64,000 nucleotides of DNA from contig NZ_JAGQFT020000008.1 of the NCBI RefSeq assembly GCF_018122625.2, forward strand, positions 62,001-126,000, given 5' to 3'. The notes beneath the pieces were generated by a model. It made no database searches, had not been told where the DNA came from, and saw only the letters and a list, made by a program, of their open reading frames with translations. Shown piece after piece: positions 1 through 6,710 of this stretch; the first letter of the stretch is position 1, and each line of letters starts with the position of its first letter. The stretch is from Coralloluteibacterium stylophorae. Its GTDB lineage: Bacteria > Pseudomonadota > Gammaproteobacteria > Xanthomonadales > Xanthomonadaceae. The position numbers and the translations under genes are program-made.

Positions 1-137
1 AGAAGGCGGCAAAGAAGGTCGCGACGAAGAAGGCCGCGAAGAAGGCGGCCACGAAGAAGGCCGCGCGGAAGACGGGCACCAGGAAGAACGTTGCCGAGCC
101 GGCCGCGCCGCTGGCACCGGAGGACCTGCCGTTCTGA
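1..137 (+). CDS. C-terminal end of an H1-like Lys/Ala-rich protein (5' end outside window)
   Basis: The reading frame is open from base 3 and stops at 135-137. It encodes a basic tail of repeated A-K-K and A-T-K-K units, followed by an acidic, proline-rich end (EPAAPLAPEDLPF). This composition is typical of the eukaryotic-H1-like DNA-binding proteins of xanthomonads and of other bacterial histone-H1-like families. The role is inferred to be non-specific DNA binding or compaction in the nucleoid. The N-terminus, and any folded domain in it, is not in the window. A second protein of this kind lies at 60872-62170, but the tails differ, so these are different genes. A hairpin terminator follows at 186-212. 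Confidence 0.75.
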   Translation, partial: KAAKKVATKKAAKKAATKKAARKTGTRKNVAEPAAPLAPEDLPF

Positions 138-185
138 GGCCGCGCCGGCGGCGCGCGCCTGCCGATGCGATCGCGTCTCACCCCC

Positions 186-212
186 CGAAAGCCGCGCCCA
201 GCGCGGCTTTCG
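186..212. terminator. Hairpin terminator
   Basis: This is a perfect 12-bp inverted repeat (arm CGAAAGCCGCGC) around a 3-base loop. It begins about 50 bases after the stop of the H1-like gene. The A-rich left arm and T-rich right arm give the usual shape of GC-rich bacterial terminators. There is no long T tract beyond the stem. Confidence 0.6.
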
Positions 213-304
213 CGTTCACGGGGCCGTACCGGACGCCACCTAGCATGAGGCCGCCGCGTCGCCAGGCGCGGCCACCCACCACGGCGATCCGAGGCAGGCA
301 GACC

Positions 305-865
305 ATGAGCGACACCCCGTTCCTCACCGACATCGAGACGATCCGCAGGCGCGCGCGCGAGCACATCGAGAACGGCGCCGTCACCGAGGGCTACAGGGCC
401 GACCGCGAGACCGTGCTCAAGCTGCTCAACGAGGCGCTGGCGACCGAGATCGTGTGCACGCTGCGCTACAAGTTCCACTACTTCATGGCCACCGGCATCC
501 ACGCCAAGACCGCCAAGGCGGAGTTCGCCGAGCATGCGCAGGAAGAACAGGAGCATGCCGACCGCATCGCCGAGCGCATCACCCAGCTCGACGGCCGCCC
601 CGACTTCTCGCCCGAGGGCCTGCTGACCCGCTCGCACTCGCAGTACGCCGAGGGCGCCAACCTGGTGGACATGATCAGGGAGGATCTCGTCGCCGAGCGC
701 ATCGCGATCGACACCTATCGCGAGATCGTGCAGTACATCGGCGATGCCGATCCGACCACGCGGCGCATGATGGAGGACATCCTCGCGACCGAGGAGGAGC
801 ACGCCGACGACATGAGCGAGCTGCTCGACAACCTGGGCGGGTGCGGCGAACCGGAGACGGTGTAG
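305..865 (+). CDS. Ferritin-like / bacterioferritin-type protein
   Basis: The product is a 186-residue four-helix-bundle protein of the ferritin-like superfamily. Metal-ligand patterns are visible: a glutamate in EALATEIVCTLRY (about residues 43-55), ExxH in EEQEHADRI (about 78-86), a glutamate in EDLVAERIAI, and a second ExxH in EEEHADDM near the C-terminus. Together these make a di-iron centre plausible. Known relatives oxidise Fe(II) and store iron or protect DNA from oxidative damage; that role is inferred here. I chose the ATG at 305, preceded by a purine-rich AGGCAG, over an upstream in-frame ATG at 245 whose translation is Arg/Pro-rich noise. The gene is monocistronic and convergent with the MgtC gene. 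Confidence 0.85.
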   Translation: MSDTPFLTDIETIRRRAREHIENGAVTEGYRADRETVLKLLNEALATEIVCTLRYKFHYFMATGIHAKTAKAEFAEHAQEEQEHADRIAERITQLDGRPDFSPEGLLTRSHSQYAEGANLVDMIREDLVAERIAIDTYREIVQYIGDADPTTRRMMEDILATEEEHADDMSELLDNLGGCGEPETV

Positions 866-898
866 GCCCCGCTGCGGGACCGGGCGCGGTGGCGCGTG

Positions 899-1609
899 TC
901 AGTCCTCGCGCGCCTGCACGTCGTAGGCGCGCACCTCCGGCGCCGCGTGCAGGGCGCGGCCGACGGCATCGGTGTCGACGCGGCCGCGGCGGCGCACCTG
1001 CACGCGCAGCTCGAACGTGCGTCCCTCGCGGTCGCAGCGCTGGCGCACGGCGGCGGCGTCGAAGCCGGCTGCGTCCAACAGTGCCTTGAGTCCGTGCGCG
1101 TCCAGCGCCGCATCGCGGTCCACGCGCACCTCGACCTCCGCCGTCTCGCGCCGCGGCAGCACCGCGTAGGCGAGGCGGAAGCCGGCCAGCACCACCAGCG
1201 CCGCCGCCGTGCCGAGCACGGCCGGCGCGTGCATGCCGACCCCGAACAGCAGGCCGAGCGAGGCGGTCATCCACAGCGAGGTGGCGGTGGTCAGCCCGCG
1301 GATCGAGAAGCCCTCGCGGAAGATCACCCCGGCGCACAGGAAGCCGATGCCGGTCAGCACGCCGTGCGCCATGCGCGTGGGGTCGGTGACGATCGATTCG
1401 CCCGGGACCAGATGGATGTCCCACTCGGCCTGGCGCGTCGCCGCGAACATCAGCAGGCTGGAGGCCAGGCACACCATGGTGTGCGTGCGCAGCCCCGCGG
1501 GACGGCCCTTGTACTCGCGCTCCAGCCCGATCAGGATGCCCGCGACTAGGCTCCCGAGCACCGGCCACAGCAGCGGCGCGAACTGTTCCTGCAGGGTGGA
1601 GAACGACAT
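899..1609 (-). CDS. MgtC/SapB family membrane protein
   Basis: The 236-residue protein has an N-terminal hydrophobic domain with about five membrane spans. It carries the family signatures GILIGLEREYKGRPAGLRTH (about residues 22-41) and GVLTGIGFLCAGVIFREG (about 84-101). A soluble C-terminal domain of about 80 residues resembles the ACT-like tail of MgtC proteins. MgtC relatives support growth at low Mg2+ and modulate the F-ATPase in some pathogens; the role here is unknown. The start at 1609 (MSFSTLQEQ) is where similarity to the family begins. The longer frame back to 1684 is Arg-rich and unlikely. No Mg2+ sensor leader could be recognised in the short upstream gap. Confidence 0.85.
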   Translation of the reverse strand: MSFSTLQEQFAPLLWPVLGSLVAGILIGLEREYKGRPAGLRTHTMVCLASSLLMFAATRQAEWDIHLVPGESIVTDPTRMAHGVLTGIGFLCAGVIFREGFSIRGLTTATSLWMTASLGLLFGVGMHAPAVLGTAAALVVLAGFRLAYAVLPRRETAEVEVRVDRDAALDAHGLKALLDAAGFDAAAVRQRCDREGRTFELRVQVRRRGRVDTDAVGRALHAAPEVRAYDVQARED

Positions 1610-1702
1610 GGTCCGGCGACGTCGGGGCTCACGCGCCGCAACGCGCGGCGTGATGTCGGCACACGCTAGCGCCGCCGCCATCAACGCCGCGCGAGCGCAC
1701 CG

Positions 1703-2830
1703 TCAGGGCCGGCCCTGCGCCTGCGCCGCGGCGTCCGTCTCCGCATCCCCGTCGTCGTCGCGGAGGGTGCGGATGTTGACGACCCCGGGGAAGTCCAGCG
1801 TCCGGGTCGGGAACGCGAAGTCGATGCCCTGCTCGCCGAAGCGGCGCACCAGCTCGAGGTTGATCTCCTGCTGCACGTCCATGTACGCGTTGAAGTCCGG
1901 CACCTGCATGATGTAGACGACCTCGAAGTCGTAGGACGATTCGCCGAAGGCCTTGAAGTGGGCGCGGTCGAACTTGGCCCGCTCCTGCGCCTCGACGATC
2001 TCGCGCACCGTCTGCGGGATGCCGGCGAGCTTGGCGTGCGGCGTCGAATACAGCACGCCGAAACCGAACACGATGCGCCGGGTCTCCATGCGCTTGTAGT
2101 TGCGCACCCGGGTCGAGAGCATGTCGCTGTTGGAGAAGATCAGCTGCTCGCCCGAGAGGCTGCGCAGGCGCGTGGTCTTGAGGCCGACGTACTCGACCGT
2201 GCCCGCGTACTCGCCGACGACGACGAAGTCGCCGATCACGAAGGGCTTGTCGATCACGATCGACAGCGACGCGAACAGGTCGCCGAGGATGTTCTGCACG
2301 GCCAGCGCGACCGCGATGCCGCCGACGCCGAGACCTGCGATCAGGGCGGTGATGTCCACGCCCATGTTCTGCAGGATCACCAGCAGCAGGATCGACCACA
2401 GCACCACCTGGCCGATGAAGCTCACCGCGCCCAGGCTGGTGGCCGCGCCGATGTTGGTGTCCTGCGCCTTCGCCTTCGAGCGGTCGATCCAGAAGCTGAT
2501 CTGGCGCATGCCCCACAGGCCGATCTGCACGAACAGCGCGACGGCGGCGAGCTTGCCGGCGATGTCGTAGGCGCGCGGTGGCAGTTCCAGCGCCTGCACG
2601 CCGAAGTTGAGCGCAGGGAAGAACAGCAGCCACATGCGCGTGCCGCGCAGGCTGTGCACCACCGAGGCGAACACGTCGTGCACGGCGTGCTTCGACAGCG
2701 CGCCCAGGCGGTTGATCAACACCCACTTGACGACCATGAAGACCGCCAGGGCGAGCACGGTGATGCCGGCCGCGGTGATCCACGCCAGGAGCGTGTTGTC
2801 CAGCACCTCGTAGTCGGTGATCCAGTTCAT
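1703..2830 (-). CDS. MscS-family small-conductance mechanosensitive channel
   Basis: The 375-residue protein has about five hydrophobic segments. The pore helix is visible as a Gly/Ala-rich stretch (GLGVGGIAVALAVQNILGD, about residues 195-213), followed by the beta domain entry (DKPFVIGDFV). This order matches MscS-type channels with additional N-terminal helices. Such channels open under membrane tension to release solutes during osmotic downshock. Start at 2830 is supported by an AGGAGAG purine run just upstream on the minus strand. The last 20 residues are acidic and Ala/Gln-rich, probably disordered. The gene lies 93 bases upstream of the MgtC gene on the same strand, so co-transcription is possible. 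Confidence 0.88.
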   Translation of the reverse strand: MNWITDYEVLDNTLLAWITAAGITVLALAVFMVVKWVLINRLGALSKHAVHDVFASVVHSLRGTRMWLLFFPALNFGVQALELPPRAYDIAGKLAAVALFVQIGLWGMRQISFWIDRSKAKAQDTNIGAATSLGAVSFIGQVVLWSILLLVILQNMGVDITALIAGLGVGGIAVALAVQNILGDLFASLSIVIDKPFVIGDFVVVGEYAGTVEYVGLKTTRLRSLSGEQLIFSNSDMLSTRVRNYKRMETRRIVFGFGVLYSTPHAKLAGIPQTVREIVEAQERAKFDRAHFKAFGESSYDFEVVYIMQVPDFNAYMDVQQEINLELVRRFGEQGIDFAFPTRTLDFPGVVNIRTLRDDDGDAETDAAAQAQGRP

Positions 2831-3003
2831 CCTCTCTCCTTCGTCGAACGCCCGGTGTGTGGCGGCAGGCGCGACCGCAGCGCCCGCGCGACGGGCAACC
2901 GCCACAGGATGCAGGCGTGCGCGTCGACGCGATGCCCACGTCAAGACGCGGGCGGGGGGATGCGCTACGGTGCGCGGTCCATGTCAGCCGCGCCGACGCC
3001 CCC

Positions 3004-3174
3004 GTGCCGTCTCCCTCCGACCCCCGCCCCGAACCGCCGGAGCAGCCGCTGCCCAGCGACTGCTGCGAGAGCGGCTGCGACCCCTGCATCTTCGATCTCC
3101 ACGCCGAGGCCCTGGCCGAGTACCGCGCGGCGCTGGCGGCATGGCGCGCGCGGCACCCGGAGGCGGAGGACTGA
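3004..3174 (+). CDS. Small oxidoreductase-like domain protein (Cys-rich)
   Basis: The 56-residue product contains the compact pattern PPEQPLPSDCCESGCDPC followed by IFDLHAEALAEYRAAL. This matches the short oxidoreductase-like domain found alone in many proteobacteria and at the N-terminus of eukaryotic cytochrome-b5-reductase-like proteins. The four cysteines (CC..C..C) could bind a metal or form disulfides; the function is unknown. The start is uncertain: GTG at 3004 gives the minimal domain, and an in-frame ATG at 2932 would add 24 residues of unconvincing sequence. Neither start has a clear ribosome-binding site. Confidence 0.65.
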   Translation: MPSPSDPRPEPPEQPLPSDCCESGCDPCIFDLHAEALAEYRAALAAWRARHPEAED

Positions 3175-3233
3175 ACGTCGCGCGCGCCGCAGCCCGTCAC
3201 GCTAGGATCCGCGGCTCGACCGGGGAGCGTGCG

Positions 3234-3764
3234 ATGCGGATCGGACTGTTGATGCTGGCCAGCCTGTGCCTCGCGGGATGCTCCTGTGGCCGCGACCCCG
3301 CCCCCGAACCGCCCGCCGCGGCGCCCGGGGCGACCGTGGAGCAGGCGGCGCCCGCCGAACCGGTCGCGGCTTCCGCGCCGGACCCGCAGGCGCTGCTCGC
3401 GCAGGAACGCACCACCACCGCGCTGATGGCGGCGGTCTCCACCGTGCACGCCTATCTCGCGGCGCTGACCCGGCGCGACATGGCCGCGGCCGACGGCTTC
3501 TGGGTCGGCGGACATCCGCCTGCCCCTGCCGGCGACGGCAGCCTGCGCGCGATCGACGACCTGCGCTCGGCGCAGATCCGCAACGGCCGCGCGCGGCCGC
3601 TGGACGCGGAGACGCCGCCGCGCAGCATCGAGGTGCCGATCCGCCTGCGCGTGCAGGCCGCCAGCGGATCGCGGCGCATCGAAGGCTGGTACCGCGTCAC
3701 CGCCGACCCGTCCGGCGCAGGCTGGCGGATCAGCGACGCCGCGCTGCAGCCGGTGCTCGAGTAG
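3234..3764 (+). CDS. Putative lipoprotein of unknown function
   Basis: The 176-residue protein begins with a lipoprotein signal peptide (MRIGLLMLASLCLAGC, lipidation at Cys16). A Pro/Ala-rich linker to about residue 50 follows. The remaining ~120 residues form a compact domain with an early helix (TTTALMAAVSTVHAYLAAL), then alternating polar/hydrophobic strands ending in EGWYRVTADPSGAGWRISDA. The layout resembles SnoaL/NTF2-like folds, but I cannot assign a family. It is probably anchored in the envelope. A GGGGAG purine run precedes the ATG. It is convergent with mntP. Confidence 0.75.
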   Translation: MRIGLLMLASLCLAGCSCGRDPAPEPPAAAPGATVEQAAPAEPVAASAPDPQALLAQERTTTALMAAVSTVHAYLAALTRRDMAAADGFWVGGHPPAPAGDGSLRAIDDLRSAQIRNGRARPLDAETPPRSIEVPIRLRVQAASGSRRIEGWYRVTADPSGAGWRISDAALQPVLE

Positions 3765-3770
3765 CGCGGT

Positions 3771-4346
3771 TCAGGCGAACCCGCCGAGATGGCGGACCAG
3801 GATCAGGCTGCCCATCCCGATCAGCACCACGCCGCCGACCAGTTCGGCACGGCGGCCGACCACGGCGCCGAGGGCGCGCCCGAGCATCATGCCCAGGGTC
3901 ACCATGACGAAGGTCGTCGCGCCGATCACCGCGGCGGCGACAAGGACGTCGACATCCATGAAGGCCAGACCCACGCCGACGGCGAGCGCGTCGATGCTGG
4001 TGGCCACCGCCGTGGCCGCCAGCAGCCAGAACGAGTGCGGGCGCGCGCGCGGCCCCTCCGCCGGGGCGGGTTCGGCGCGCAGCGCCGCGACGATCATCCG
4101 CGCGCCGAGAACCGCGAGCAGGGTGAACGCGATCCAGTGGTCCCAGGCGCGTGCGTGACGCGCCGCCACGCTGCCGAGCGCCCAGCCCAGCAGCGGGGTC
4201 AGCGCCTCGATCGCGCCGAAGATCAGGCCCGCGCGCAGCGCCTCGCGCAGACGCGGCGCCGCCATGGCGGTGCCCTTGCCGATCGCCGCGGCGAAGGCGT
4301 CGGTGGACATCGCGAAACCGAGCAGGAGCGTGGAGACAGGTGTCAT
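3771..4346 (-). CDS. mntP: Manganese efflux pump MntP
   Basis: The 191-residue inner-membrane protein has six predicted spans arranged as two triplets. Each triplet carries a conserved acidic motif: [16 protein letters not shown] near the N-terminus and [15 protein letters not shown] after mid-length. These are the signature repeats of the MntP (YebN) family that exports Mn2+. The ATG at 4346 gives the usual family N-terminus. The longer frame back to 4517 would read through the riboswitch leader and is rejected. The yybP-ykoY-type leader upstream indicates induction by Mn2+, which fits an exporter. The start context (CCGCAATGACA) resembles that of the E. coli mntP mRNA as I recall it. Confidence 0.95.
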   Translation of the reverse strand: MTPVSTLLLGFAMSTDAFAAAIGKGTAMAAPRLREALRAGLIFGAIEALTPLLGWALGSVAARHARAWDHWIAFTLLAVLGARMIVAALRAEPAPAEGPRARPHSFWLLAATAVATSIDALAVGVGLAFMDVDVLVAAAVIGATTFVMVTLGMMLGRALGAVVGRRAELVGGVVLIGMGSLILVRHLGGFA

Positions 4347-4399
4347 TGCGGGATCCGGCGGGCGCTGCGCGGCCACGGCAGGCCGGCGCCGCCCGACCG

Positions 4400-4525
4400 C
4401 ATTGCGCCGACATGCCGATGGTCTCGCCAACCAGGACGGCTGCCCGCACCACGGCGCGTGCGCCGAGTCTGTTGATGCGGGCGCTTCCGCGAAGCGCGGA
4501 AGCAGGCTACTCCCCAACGAATCCG
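4400..4525 (-). promoter_or_regulatory. yybP-ykoY manganese riboswitch upstream of mntP
   Basis: On the minus strand the leader contains both conserved halves of the yybP-ykoY aptamer. The first is TTGGGGAGTAGCC (rising from 4517) at the base of a hairpin-forming segment; the second is TTGGCGAGACCATCGGC (around 4430-4414) about 80 bases later. These are the same two blocks that form the Mn2+ site in known aptamers. The intervening sequence includes a strong hairpin (GCTTCCGC ... GCGGAAGC). The aptamer ends about 60 bases before the mntP ATG. By family knowledge it senses Mn2+ and turns the exporter on. Edges are approximate. Confidence 0.88.
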
Positions 4526-4559
4526 AGCATTCTACCAGCGCCGCGCGCGGGACGACCCT

Positions 4560-5936
4560 TCAGGTCCTGGGCGGCACCGGCGCGGGTTCGGCCGCGGCGG
4601 GCGGATGCGGAGTCTCGGCGGTCGGCACCAGACGCTGCGCGAGCGCCTTGTAGATCGGCACCTTGCACACCAGCGCGGACGCGCCGCGCGCGACCAGCAC
4701 CACCGCCAGGATCGGCAGCAGCAGGGCATGGTTGTCGGTGAGCTCGATCGCGATCACCGCCGAGGTCAGCGGCGCCTGGGTCACCCCCGCGAGGTAGGCG
4801 GTCATGCCCAGCAGCACCATCGCGCGCGGGTCGACCGCCGGCAGCAGGACCGAGAGGTTGTGGCCGACGCCGGCGCCGACCGCGAGCGCCGGCGAGAACA
4901 GCCCGCCGGGGATCCCGGCCAGGTAGGAGAGCAGGTTGGCGGCGAACTTGACCACGCCGTAGTCGTGCCCGACCGCCTCCACCGCCCCGCCCTGCAGCAG
5001 TTCCCGTGCCTGCTCGTAGCCGGTGCCGAAGGTGCCGGGCCCGGCGCCGATGCCGAGCAGGGCGAGCAGCACGCCGCAGGCAGCGGCGAACAGGATCGGG
5101 CTGCGCCCGCGCAGGCGCCCGAGCCAGCGCGGGCGCCCGTCCATGGCCGCCACCACCGTGCGCGCGAACAGGCCGCCGAGCAGGCCGCACACCACGCCGC
5201 ACAGCGCGACCGCAAGCCAGCCCTGCCCCAGCGGCAGGCGCGCGGTGACATGGCCGAAATAGGCGTAGTCGCCGAGGATGCCCAGCGACACCACGCCGCC
5301 GATGATCACCGCGGTCAGCAGCGCGCCGGAAAAGCGGTGCTGGTAGGTGCCGCTGAGTTCCTCGATCGCGAACACCACGCCCGCCAGCGGCGCGTTGAAC
5401 GCGGCGGCGATGCCGGCCGCGCCGCCGGCGAGCAGGAAGCGCGAAGCCTGGTACTCGTCGCCGAAGCCGAGCCGGCGGCCGAGCGTATGCATGATGCCGG
5501 CGCCGACGTGGACGGTCGGCCCCTCGCGTCCCACCGAGGCGCCGCCGAGCAGGGCGAGCACGGTCAGCACCAGCTTGCCGGCCGACACCCGCAGCGAGAG
5601 CTGGGCCTCGCGATAGCCGGGCTCGGGCCGCTCGAGCGAGGCGATCACCTGCGGAATGCCGCTGCCGCGCGCGCTGCGCAGCCGTCCCGTGGTCGCCCAC
5701 GACAGCAGCGCGAACATCGCCGGCGTGATCGCCAGCGCCCACCACGGCGACACCGCCGTGGCGCGGGCGAAGAGTCCGAAGGCCGCGTCGCTGGCCTTGG
5801 CGAAGACGATGGCGACCAGGGCCACGGCGACGGCACCGGCCCAGAGCGCGACGTGGCGTTTCCAGCCGGGATCCGCGATCAGGCGGCGCAGGCGCGCGCG
5901 CGGGCCGGATGACGGCTCGGGCGAAGTGTTCTCCAT
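4560..5936 (-). CDS. ClC-family chloride channel/antiporter
   Basis: The 458-residue polytopic membrane protein carries the three ion-path motifs of the ClC family: GSGIP (about residue 92), GREGP (about 134, providing the external gating glutamate) and GGLFSPALAVG (about 340). A second glutamate pair in FAIEELSGTY aligns with the internal proton glutamate of H+/Cl- exchangers, so exchange rather than passive channel activity is inferred. There is no C-terminal CBS pair, as in the short bacterial forms. The start at 5936 (MENTSPEPS) follows a cytoplasmic N-terminus. Earlier in-frame codons are Arg-rich noise. Confidence 0.92.
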   Translation of the reverse strand: MENTSPEPSSGPRARLRRLIADPGWKRHVALWAGAVAVALVAIVFAKASDAAFGLFARATAVSPWWALAITPAMFALLSWATTGRLRSARGSGIPQVIASLERPEPGYREAQLSLRVSAGKLVLTVLALLGGASVGREGPTVHVGAGIMHTLGRRLGFGDEYQASRFLLAGGAAGIAAAFNAPLAGVVFAIEELSGTYQHRFSGALLTAVIIGGVVSLGILGDYAYFGHVTARLPLGQGWLAVALCGVVCGLLGGLFARTVVAAMDGRPRWLGRLRGRSPILFAAACGVLLALLGIGAGPGTFGTGYEQARELLQGGAVEAVGHDYGVVKFAANLLSYLAGIPGGLFSPALAVGAGVGHNLSVLLPAVDPRAMVLLGMTAYLAGVTQAPLTSAVIAIELTDNHALLLPILAVVLVARGASALVCKVPIYKALAQRLVPTAETPHPPAAAEPAPVPPRT

Positions 5937-5985
5937 CCGCGCAGTGTCGCATGGGCCCCGCGCGCCACGGTCGCCACGCCCGACC

Positions 5986-6471
5986 TCATGCGCCGCGCGC
6001 GGCCGCGGCCAGGCGCGCGACATCCACGCGCACGAACGTCGAATCGCCGAGCGCGGTGACCTGGCCGTCGGCCAGCACCTCGCACAGCACCCGCGTCCTG
6101 CGCGCCACCTCGCCCTCGACCCGCGCGCGCAGGGTCAACGGCACGCCCATCGGCGTCGGCCTGCGGTAGTCGAGCCCCAGGTGCGCGGTCACGCACTCGA
6201 TCCGCGGCAGGCTGCCCGGCGCGCGCCCTTCGGCGCGGTAGTGCCAGGCCATCGCGGTCCAGTTCGAATGGCAGTCCACCAGCATCGCCAGCAGGCCGCC
6301 GTAGACCAGCCCGGGCCATCCGCTGAAGGTCGCGTCCGGCAGATGCGTCGCGACCACGTGCACCCCGTCCGCATCCCAGCGACTCTTGATGCGCAGCCCC
6401 GCCGGGTGCGCGCTGCCGCAGCCGTAGCAGATGCCGTCGGGCGCGGCGAGGTCCTGGAGGGAGTCGGGCAT
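5986..6471 (-). CDS. PaaI-type hotdog-fold thioesterase
   Basis: The 161-residue single hotdog-domain protein begins with a Cys/Gly motif (ICYGCGSAHPAGLRI) typical of small thioesterases of the PaaI/4HBT superfamily. The central helix is GLVYGGLLAMLVDCHSNWT. The usual catalytic-loop HGG is replaced here by YGG, while the helix aspartate (LVD) is retained. The substrate is probably an acyl-CoA, but which one cannot be told. The start codon lies directly downstream (on the minus strand) of the TTGGG/heptad repeat array at 6482-6679, so its 5' leader is unusually C-rich. No clear ribosome-binding site is visible. Confidence 0.8.
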   Translation of the reverse strand: MPDSLQDLAAPDGICYGCGSAHPAGLRIKSRWDADGVHVVATHLPDATFSGWPGLVYGGLLAMLVDCHSNWTAMAWHYRAEGRAPGSLPRIECVTAHLGLDYRRPTPMGVPLTLRARVEGEVARRTRVLCEVLADGQVTALGDSTFVRVDVARLAAAARGA

Positions 6472-6481
6472 GGCGAGGAGT

Positions 6482-6550
6482 GGGTTGGGTTGGGTTGGGT
6501 TGGAGCCTGGAGCCTGGAGCCGGGGAACGGGGAACGGGGAACGGGGAACG
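6482..6550. repeat. TTGGG tandem array running into in-phase heptad repeats
   Basis: Four GGG tracts separated by TT (6482-6499) are followed, without loss of a 7-base phase, by GGAGCCT, GGAGCCT and GGAGCCG (6502-6522). Four copies of GGGAACG (6523-6550) come next. The first part is a textbook intramolecular G-quadruplex candidate. No coding function is apparent. Confidence 0.85.
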
Positions 6551-6623
6551 GGAGGCTAACGCGAGCGGGCGAAGTCATCGCGTCCGACCGAAACGCAGAA
6601 TTTCCACTCCAGATCGACCTCCC

Positions 6624-6679
6624 GATTCCCGATTCCCGATTCCCGAATCCCTGTTCCCTGTTCCCTGTTCTCTGTTCCC
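6624..6679. repeat. Eight in-phase heptads, opposite orientation to 6482-6550
   Basis: The heptads are GATTCCC three times, GAATCCC, TGTTCCC twice, TGTTCTC and TGTTCCC, all in one 7-base register. TGCCCC hexads follow. Read on the other strand these are GGGAATC/GGGAACA units, so the array can base-pair with the GGGGAAC array at 6523-6550 across a ~70-bp unique core. It lies between the thioesterase and antiporter genes. Confidence 0.85.
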
Positions 6680-6710
6680 TGCCCCTGCCCCTGCCCCCGC
6701 TACACCCGAC

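Noticed and set aside
1629..3515. A 628-codon minus-strand frame over the MscS gene
   Set aside because: No recognisable domain. The true MscS frame in another register has the pore-helix signature.
4346..4517. N-terminal extension of MntP (frame open to 4517)
   Set aside because: The extension reads through the riboswitch aptamer. Family proteins begin at the ATG at 4346.
6482..6679. CRISPR-like array
   Set aside because: Units are 7 bases with no spacers, and no cas genes lie nearby. They are tandem heptads.
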